Origin: Mycobacterium sp. GA-2829 | GTDB taxonomy: Bacteria; Actinomycetota; Actinomycetes; Mycobacteriales; Mycobacteriaceae | DNA: 57,115 bases | Reading direction: 5' to 3' | Assembly (NCBI RefSeq): GCF_001499965.1 | Contig: NZ_LQIT01000038.1 | Location: 1-57,115 of the forward strand | Shown here: piece by piece, positions 51,978-57,115 of the stretch | How positions within the stretch are numbered: position 1 is the stretch's first letter | Layout: each line of letters begins with the position of its first letter | Notes under the pieces: generated by a model | What the model saw: only the letters and a program-made list of their open reading frames with translations | What the model was told of the DNA's origin: nothing | Database searches by the model: none | Translations under genes and position numbers: made by a program

Positions 51978-53317
51978 CGGGACACCCCGCGCCGCTTGCT
52001 GATTCCGACGGCGACGTCGATCACCAGGAAGCCCAGGAGGCTGAGCCCCAGAAGCGGGACGAACCAACCGATCACGACGGCGGTGATGACCAGCGCCACC
52101 ACCGCCGCCTTCGGTGCGTCCCGCCACCCGCCGCGGGCAGGGGCACCGGTCGGGCGGCGTCGCCACCACATGAGGTAGCCGCGGACAATGACCGTCACGA
52201 GACCGACGGCCAGCGCCGCCAGCGCCAGCTGGTTGGCCAGGCCGAACAGCAGGCCCATGTGCAGCTGAATCCCCCAGGCCGCCAGCTTCGCCGCCACCGG
52301 CCAGTCGGCGAACCACGACACGTCGGTCACCTGGCCGGTCGCCCCGTCGACCGCCACGGCATTGTTGGACATCACCCACGGTTCGCGGGTCTGGGCGACG
52401 GTGAATGCCGTGCCGCTGTCAGCCGGGATCGAGACCTCGACCGCACCGCCGACTCCGGCGTCGCGCGCCGAGCGCAACACCCGGTCCGCCTCGTCGACCC
52501 TCGGTGCGCCGCCGGTCGCGGCGTCCGCCCCGTGGTGCGCGTGGTCGCCGGTCTGGACACCGGTCGCGACCGTCGGCGTCGTCCACGACAGTGCCGCACG
52601 CAGTTCGGTGATGTGGTCGCCGGCGTACCGCGACCACGTCAGTCCCGTCGCGGACAGGAACAGCAGGCCGGCGGCGATCCACAGCCCGACGGCGCCGTGC
52701 CAGTTCAGCGTCCGCGCCCGCCCACGCAACCGGCGGTCGACGGTGAACAACCCGCGCCGGCGCCGCACCCACAGGACGACGCCGGCCAGCGCGATCACCC
52801 ACAACCAGGACGCAGCCAGTTCGCTGTAAAGCCTCCCGGTTTCGCCGAGGTGCAGGTTGCGGTGCACCTGGTCGATCCAGGTCCGCACCGGCAGCGCACC
52901 GCTGCTGCCGTACACGGTCAGCTCACCCACCGGCTGCGCCGTCGCGGGGTCGACGAACACCGCACGACGCTCGGACTCCCCGAGCGTCGGATCGTCGAAC
53001 AGCACCCGGGTGGTGTCGGTCGGGGTGACTGCGGGCCGCACGGCAGTGACCGTCAGATCGGGCCGCACCGCCTGCGCGGCGCGGATCTGATCGGCGAGCG
53101 GGCGTGCGGGACCGGTGGAGTCGACGTGCAGGTAGTCGCGGTAGACGAACTGTTCGAGGGTTGGCGCGATGGCGTAGAGGCCACCGCTGACGGCGGCGAT
53201 CAGGAGGAAGGGGCCGACGAACACGCCGGCGTAGAAGTGGAGTCGGCGCAGCAGCGCGGTCATACCGGGCGAGCGGGATGCCGGGACGGCGACGACAGGG
53301 TCGGGTGTGGTGGTCAT
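51974..53317 (-). CDS. PepSY-associated transmembrane protein
   Basis: The 447-residue protein has the four-helix PepSY_TM layout: helix 1 with LLRRLHFYAGVFVGPFLLI, PepSY domains outside, helix 2 near ASWLWVIALAGVVLWVRRRR, helix 3 with LNWHGAVGLWIAAGLLFLSATG and helix 4 with QLHMGLLFGLANQLALAALA. A His-rich loop (GDHAHHGAD) lies outside. Homologues act as ferric-siderophore or heme reductases with paired intramembrane His. Copper or iron handling fits its partners. ATG 53317 is preceded by GAAAGC-type purines; the longer frame to 53503 lacks family content. Confidence 0.85.
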   Translation of the reverse strand: MTTTPDPVVAVPASRSPGMTALLRRLHFYAGVFVGPFLLIAAVSGGLYAIAPTLEQFVYRDYLHVDSTGPARPLADQIRAAQAVRPDLTVTAVRPAVTPTDTTRVLFDDPTLGESERRAVFVDPATAQPVGELTVYGSSGALPVRTWIDQVHRNLHLGETGRLYSELAASWLWVIALAGVVLWVRRRRGLFTVDRRLRGRARTLNWHGAVGLWIAAGLLFLSATGLTWSRYAGDHITELRAALSWTTPTVATGVQTGDHAHHGADAATGGAPRVDEADRVLRSARDAGVGGAVEVSIPADSGTAFTVAQTREPWVMSNNAVAVDGATGQVTDVSWFADWPVAAKLAAWGIQLHMGLLFGLANQLALAALAVGLVTVIVRGYLMWWRRRPTGAPARGGWRDAPKAAVVALVITAVVIGWFVPLLGLSLLGFLVIDVAVGISKRRGVSR

Positions 53318-53426
53318 GAACGTGCTTTCGTCCGTGAGGGGCACGACGAAGGTCGTGTGTGAGGTGTCGACGCAGCGCCGACGGGCGCGCCCGCGCTCGG
53401 CGCAGGCGTGTGGGTACGAGGCGGCC

Positions 53427-53954
53427 TCAGCCGCTGAAGGCGACCACCCGCGGCGGCGCCCGCATCCCCAGCCCGGAACGAATCGAAAGCAGTTGCAGCG
53501 CAACCGAGGTCGTGCTGTGGCGGCGCGTCGCCGCGGGCCTGCCGCGGTGCACCAGTGTGAGCATCAGCCAGCACAGGACCGAGGCGCACACCCGGTAGAG
53601 ATGAGCGACCAAGGCGATGAGCAGGCCCAGCGCGACGGCCGCCAGCGCGTGGGCGAGCAGCATCGGCGCGGACGGCAGCACCGAGTGGCCGTGGTGCCCG
53701 GCCGTCACCGCCAGCGCGACGTGGGTGAGCAGTTGTCCTGCCCCGACGAGGGCGACGATTCTGCCGGGCGGCCCCTGTCCGTCCGCGCCTGCGAGCGCTC
53801 CGACCGCGGCACAGACCAGAGCGACCAGGACCAGCGTCGGTCCGGTGGGCACCTCACCGCCGGCAGTCGCGTGGGCAGCGACCGCGAACAACCCCGAGCA
53901 CGCTCCGACCAGCACGCCGCACAGGGCGCCGGCGCGCGAGGTCACCGTGCTCAC
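53427..53954 (-). CDS. Small integral membrane protein in the metal-handling group
   Basis: The 175-residue protein has about four hydrophobic helices and a His-rich loop (TAGHHGHSVLPSAP) between helices 3 and 4. The C-terminal 40 residues are basic and hydrophilic. No family is certain. Location 109 bases upstream of the PepSY gene and the His-rich loop suggest a role with copper or heme. GTG start. The gap 53318-53426 holds no gene that I can support. Confidence 0.7.
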   Translation of the reverse strand: MSTVTSRAGALCGVLVGACSGLFAVAAHATAGGEVPTGPTLVLVALVCAAVGALAGADGQGPPGRIVALVGAGQLLTHVALAVTAGHHGHSVLPSAPMLLAHALAAVALGLLIALVAHLYRVCASVLCWLMLTLVHRGRPAATRRHSTTSVALQLLSIRSGLGMRAPPRVVAFSG

Positions 53955-54003
53955 GGGCGAAGACTACCGCCCTCGCCACGGCGGGTGACTAGCGTGATCG
54001 ACC

Positions 54004-55002
54004 ATGAACAGTTTTCAGGCGGTGGTGGCGCGGCAGTCCGGGGACCGGATCGACACGGCGGTCGAGACGTTGGACGAGTCGGCGCTGCCCCCGGGCGAGG
54101 TGACCATCCGGGTGCACTACTCGAGCGTGAACTTCAAGGACGCGCTCGCCGTCACCCCCAAGGGCGGTGTGGTGCGCGATTACCCGATCGTGCCCGGCAT
54201 CGATCTGACCGGTGAGGTGGTCGCATCGGAGTCCGACCAGTTCGGCGTCGGCGAGCTGGTCCTGGCCCACGGTTACGACATCGGCACCGGTAAGCACGGC
54301 GGCTACGCCGAATTCGCGCGCCTGCCCGCCGACCAGGTGGTGTCCCTCGGCGCGCTCACCCCGCACGAGGGCGCCGCGATCGGCACCGCCGGGTTCACCG
54401 CCGCCATGAGCGTGGAGGCGCTGACCGCACGCGGGATCGGACCGGACGACGGGCCGATCGTCGTCACCGGCGCCAGCGGAGGTGTCGGATCGGTCAGTGT
54501 CGACCTGCTGTCCGCGCTCGGCTTCCACGTCGTCGCCTCGAGCGGGAAGGCCGAACAGGCCGATCTGCTGCGCTCACTGGGCGCCGCGGAGGTGATCGGG
54601 CGGCTGCCGGAGGATCCCGACGCCAAACCACGCCCGCTGGGCAAGACCCGGTGGGCGGGAGCGGTCGACTGCGTCGGTGGCGCCACCCTCGCCGACGTGT
54701 TGAGCACCCTGGCCTACGGCGGCGCGGTCGCGGCCAGCGGGCTCACCGGCGGACCCACGCTGAACACGACGGTGATGCCGTTCATTCTGCGCGGGGCGGC
54801 GTTGCTCGGCATCGACTCGGTGCAGTTGCCGATCGGGCCGCGGCGGGAGCTGTGGGCCAAACTCGGCGGACCCCTGAAACCACAACACCTCGCCGACCTC
54901 TCCCACGACGTCGACGTCAAGGACGTCGCGGGAGTGATCGACGAGGTGCGTGCCGGCCGGTACTCGGGCCGTGCGGTCGTGCGGGTGGCCGGCGGTTTCT
55001 GA
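54004..55002 (+). CDS. fadB4: Quinone oxidoreductase/acryloyl-CoA reductase family protein (FadB4)
   Basis: The 332-residue MDR protein lacks the zinc ligands. VNFKDALAVTPKGGVVRDYP is the start of the YhdH/AcuI group; VTGASGGVGSVSVDLL is the NADPH-binding motif, with Ser-Ser-Gly-Lys after strand 2 favouring NADPH. The natural substrate is an enoyl-CoA or quinone. In M. tuberculosis fadB4 follows fadE23 directly, as I recall; here five genes of other function separate them. Divergent from the membrane protein. Confidence 0.88.
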   Translation: MNSFQAVVARQSGDRIDTAVETLDESALPPGEVTIRVHYSSVNFKDALAVTPKGGVVRDYPIVPGIDLTGEVVASESDQFGVGELVLAHGYDIGTGKHGGYAEFARLPADQVVSLGALTPHEGAAIGTAGFTAAMSVEALTARGIGPDDGPIVVTGASGGVGSVSVDLLSALGFHVVASSGKAEQADLLRSLGAAEVIGRLPEDPDAKPRPLGKTRWAGAVDCVGGATLADVLSTLAYGGAVAASGLTGGPTLNTTVMPFILRGAALLGIDSVQLPIGPRRELWAKLGGPLKPQHLADLSHDVDVKDVAGVIDEVRAGRYSGRAVVRVAGGF

Positions 55003-55019
55003 CCGCCGGCCCACGCGGC

Positions 55020-55994
55020 TCAGCCCAGCAGCACGCGCTGCAGATCGGGCTTCATCTGCTGGAGCTGCTGGCCCCAGTACTGCCAGGTGTGCGTACCGCC
55101 GGCCGGGAAGTTGAACACCCCGTTGTTACCGCCGGCGGCGATGTAGCGCTCCTGGAAGGTGATGTTGGTGCGCAGCGTCAGGCTCTCCAGGAACTCCTGG
55201 GGCAGCCCGGCGCCGCCGAGCTCACCCGGCTTGCCGTTGCCGCAGTACACCCAGATGCGGGTGCCGTTGGCGACGATCTTGTCGATGTTGACCATCGGGT
55301 CGTTGCGCAGCCAGGCCTCGCTGCCGCCGGGACCCCACATCGGCTCCGACTTGTAGCCGCCGGCGTCACCCATGGCCAGGCCGACGAGGAACGGCCACCA
55401 ACCCTCGGAGAGGTTCAGGAACCCGGACAGCGACGCGGCGTAGATGAACTGCTGCGGGTGGTAGATCGAGAGCACCAGCGAGGCCGAGCCGGCCATCGAC
55501 AGGCCGACGGCGGCGCTGCCGGTCGGCTTGACGTCGCGGTTGGCGGCCAGCCAGTTGGGCAGCTCCGAGGTCAGGAACGTCTCCCACTTGTAGGTCTGGC
55601 AGCCGGCCTTACCGCACGCCGGGGCGTACCAGTCGGTGTAGAAGCTGGACTGTCCGCCCACCGGCATCACCACCGACAGGCCCGAGTCCAGGTACCACTC
55701 GAAGGCCTGGGTCTCGATGTCCCAGCCGTTGAAGTCGTCACGGGCACGCAACCCGTCGAGCATGTAGACCGCAGGAGATCCGGGGCCACCGCTCTGGAAC
55801 TGGACCTTGATATCGCGTCCCATCGACGGTGACGGGACCATCAGGTACTCAACCGGCAATCCCGGCCGCGAGAACGCACCCGCGAGCGCTGAATTACCGG
55901 TGAGGCCGATCACGCCGGGCAATAGCAGCGCCACGACGGCGGCCACCCCGAAACGGCGTGCCCAATGGCCTCGAATCTTGTCAACGATCGTCAT
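55020..55994 (-). CDS. Antigen 85-type mycolyltransferase
   Basis: The 324-residue secreted protein has a signal peptide (RRFGVAAVVALLLPGVIG then cleavage near ALAGA) and the mature start FSRPGLPVEYLMVPSPSMG shared by Ag85A/B/C. Catalytic residues are in GLSMAGS (nucleophile Ser) and GTHTWQYWG (His), with the Cys pair ACGKAGC. It transfers mycolic acid to trehalose or arabinogalactan. ATG 55994 or 56006 may be the start. The DNA alone does not decide between fbpA, B and C; the mature start looks closest to A/B. Confidence 0.95.
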   Translation of the reverse strand: MTIVDKIRGHWARRFGVAAVVALLLPGVIGLTGNSALAGAFSRPGLPVEYLMVPSPSMGRDIKVQFQSGGPGSPAVYMLDGLRARDDFNGWDIETQAFEWYLDSGLSVVMPVGGQSSFYTDWYAPACGKAGCQTYKWETFLTSELPNWLAANRDVKPTGSAAVGLSMAGSASLVLSIYHPQQFIYAASLSGFLNLSEGWWPFLVGLAMGDAGGYKSEPMWGPGGSEAWLRNDPMVNIDKIVANGTRIWVYCGNGKPGELGGAGLPQEFLESLTLRTNITFQERYIAAGGNNGVFNFPAGGTHTWQYWGQQLQQMKPDLQRVLLG

Positions 55995-56278
55995 GAAGCA
56001 ATCCATCCATCTTCCCGTTACTGCGTTTCACGCCCATCCAGCGGACACAGTCGCCATTGGCACCGCAGCGATTTCTGCACTGCGTCGTCCGCGCCCGCTC
56101 TACTGACACCAGAGAGCGGACCGAGAGAATTCAGTTGTTGCGCCTTGAGTAAAACATGGGCTTTTGACCGAGAAAACCCCATAAAGGCGCAGGCAGAACC
56201 CTCGCGATGGCAAACACCGAGGTGACGCGGCGTTCCGGCCATTCCCCTCACCTGCGCATACGGTCAAAGTCGGAGCCC
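55995..56278. other. Upstream region of the antigen 85 gene, no gene seen
   Basis: About 285 bases with lower GC. It should contain the antigen 85 promoter on the minus strand; I could not pick hexamers with confidence. An in-frame extension of the decayed tetR could begin at 56207, but GGAG before 56279 favours the later start. Confidence 0.4.
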
Positions 56279-56640
56279 ATGGCCAGGCCTCAATCTCCCG
56301 GCGGCGGACGGCTTTCCGTCAGCGACTGGATACATCAGGGTTACGCGATCGTTGCTGAAGAGGGGCTTTGGGCGCTCGAGGTGGGACGCCTCTGCCTGAG
56401 CTCGGGTGACCGCGGCTTCGCTCGCCATTCGCCGAGTTGCCCAAGGACTGCGGCACGCTGATCGCGGGGTGGTATCGCGACGACGACCTGTGTGCCTGTG
56501 GGACGACACGGCTGGGCCCGGCTGCGCGAAAGCCTGTTGCCGACGATATTCGAATCTTCGGGTGGTCTCGGCGAAGGCGACTTCGGCGCCGAACGACTGT
56601 GCACGTCACCGGCTCGAGGGCAGTGCAGTGGGCCCCTCAC
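56279..56640 (+). pseudogene. Frameshifted TetR-family regulator gene
   Basis: The start at 56279 (CGGAG upstream) reads into GGGRLSVSDWIHQGYAIVAE and then EEGLWALEVGRLC, a TetR helix-turn-helix beginning. The match then passes to another frame (FAELPKDCGTLIAGWYRDDD at about 56428-56490), equivalent to the segment after the recognition helix, and back again (LRESLLPTIFESSGGLGEGD at about 56520-56585). At least two indels and damage in the recognition helix mean no functional product. It lies between the antigen 85 gene and the repeated gene tail. Confidence 0.7.
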
Positions 56641-56733
56641 CCACGGCGAAGTGCACGTGTGGCGGCGATGGTGTGCGGCGGTCAGGCCGCCCGGTGTTGG
56701 GGTGGTGCGGGGCCGCCGGGTTCGCCGGGGTTG
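56640..56733 (-). repeat. Right copy of the inverted repeat shared with 1-105
   Basis: The reverse complement of this stretch aligns with the left end of the window through the last codons, the stop and about 40-50 bases beyond it. Similarity ends near GCACTTCGCCG. Confidence 0.7.
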
Positions 56734-57115
56734 TCGGCGGGCCGGGTCGGCTCGTCCGGTTCCGCGGGGACGGGCTCGTCGGCGTCGGTCTCAGAGGTGG
56801 TCGGGTCCATCGAACAGAAGGCCTCGTCGGCTGGCAGTGTGATGGCCGATCCCTCGCCCACTGGCTCGTGCAGTCTGTCGGCCACAGCGGCAGCGGTCTG
56901 CGTGTAGCCGGGCTCGTGGGAGACCTCGAGCGCCTCTGCGTACGGCTTGGTGTCGTCGATATCGTTGGCGTCAGCCGTTTCCGGCGATGCCACGGCGCTG
57001 TCCGGTTCACCGGTGTTGTCGGCGGACGGGGTCTCGTCGGTGTCGCCGCTGTCGTCAGCGACGGCCTCCGGGGCAGCGGTCTGCTCGGCGTCGCTGCTGC
57101 CGCCTTCGTCAACGG
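56682..57115 (-). CDS. Acidic low-complexity hypothetical protein, C-terminal part (start outside window)
   Basis: The frame is open to the window edge and gives at least 143 residues rich in Asp, Glu, Ser, Thr and Pro (for example TDETPSADNTGEPD), then a possible folded stretch EALEVSHEPGYTQTAAAVAD, then an acidic tail ending GGPAPPQHRAA. A GTG at 56993 is probably an internal Val, since the same composition continues upstream. It resembles the charged linkers of mycobacterial surface or repeat proteins, but I recognise no domain. Its tail is paralogous to the gene ending at base 52. Confidence 0.6.
   Translation of the reverse strand, partial: VDEGGSSDAEQTAAPEAVADDSGDTDETPSADNTGEPDSAVASPETADANDIDDTKPYAEALEVSHEPGYTQTAAAVADRLHEPVGEGSAITLPADEAFCSMDPTTSETDADEPVPAEPDEPTRPADNPGEPGGPAPPQHRAA

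Noticed and set aside
1..57115. CRISPR arrays, insertion sequences with intact transposase, tRNA genes and rRNA genes
   Set aside because: I saw no regularly spaced repeats, no transposase frames with terminal repeats, and no tRNA or rRNA sequence apart from the tRNA-like ends of ssrA.

Overview
The window is high-GC actinobacterial DNA from a rapidly growing mycobacterium of the Mycolicibacterium type. Three things point there: the gene order smpB-ftsX-ftsE-(Pro/Thr-rich membrane protein)-mscS-like-prfB-fprA, the same as I recall for M. tuberculosis Rv3100c-Rv3106; the hisN, fadE24, fadE23, fadB4 set (recalled as Rv3137-Rv3141); and an antigen 85 mycolyltransferase. The tmRNA also carries a mycobacterial-type tag (ADTNQRDYALAA).

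Layout. (1) 1-745: end of a hypothetical gene, then about 690 bases with no convincing gene. (2) 745-2824: three overlapping genes (ceramidase/CREST-like membrane protein, SnoaL-like protein, zinc alcohol dehydrogenase). (3) 2830-15192: a GntR regulator divergent from an eleven-gene, mostly overlapping cluster. I read it as a complete route from a hydroxypyridine (most likely 3-hydroxypyridine) through 2,5-dihydroxypyridine, N-formylmaleamate, maleamate and maleate to fumarate. It holds a molybdenum hydroxylase (FAD, 2Fe-2S and Mo subunits), a separate CoxG-like protein, a split PEP-synthase-like pair resembling phenylphosphate synthase, an HD-domain protein, and NicX/NicD/NicF/NicE-type enzymes. 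(4) 15196-25747, minus strand: a tightly coupled L-arabinose operon (ribose-type ABC importer, LacI regulator, araB, araD, araA, a sorbitol-type dehydrogenase). (5) 26027-33180, plus strand: a divergent galactose operon (ChvE/GguAB-type importer, a 50-codon ORF, galT, galK, an aldose 1-epimerase). Each divergent promoter carries an almost identical 16-bp LacI-type operator. (6) 33211-35965: an acyl-ACP thioesterase-like gene, then a small foreign patch (ADP-ribosylglycohydrolase plus a decayed integrase end) next to ssrA, a classic integration site. (7) 36045-46745: a GGDEF-EAL protein, an EamA permease, smpB, ftsX, ftsE, a membrane protein, an MscS channel, prfB, fprA, a small membrane protein and hisN. 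(8) 46742-55994: an SDR, fadE24-fadE23, a DyP peroxidase/PCu(A)C/PepSY/membrane-protein group, fadB4 and an antigen 85 gene. (9) 56279-57115: a decayed tetR and the 3' part of an acidic hypothetical gene. The tail of that gene matches, in inverted orientation, the gene tail at base 1.

The most novel part is region 3. It suggests that ATP-dependent phosphoryl chemistry by a split PEP-synthase-like enzyme is coupled to molybdenum-dependent hydroxylation of an N-heterocycle, with an HD-domain protein of unknown role in the same operon.
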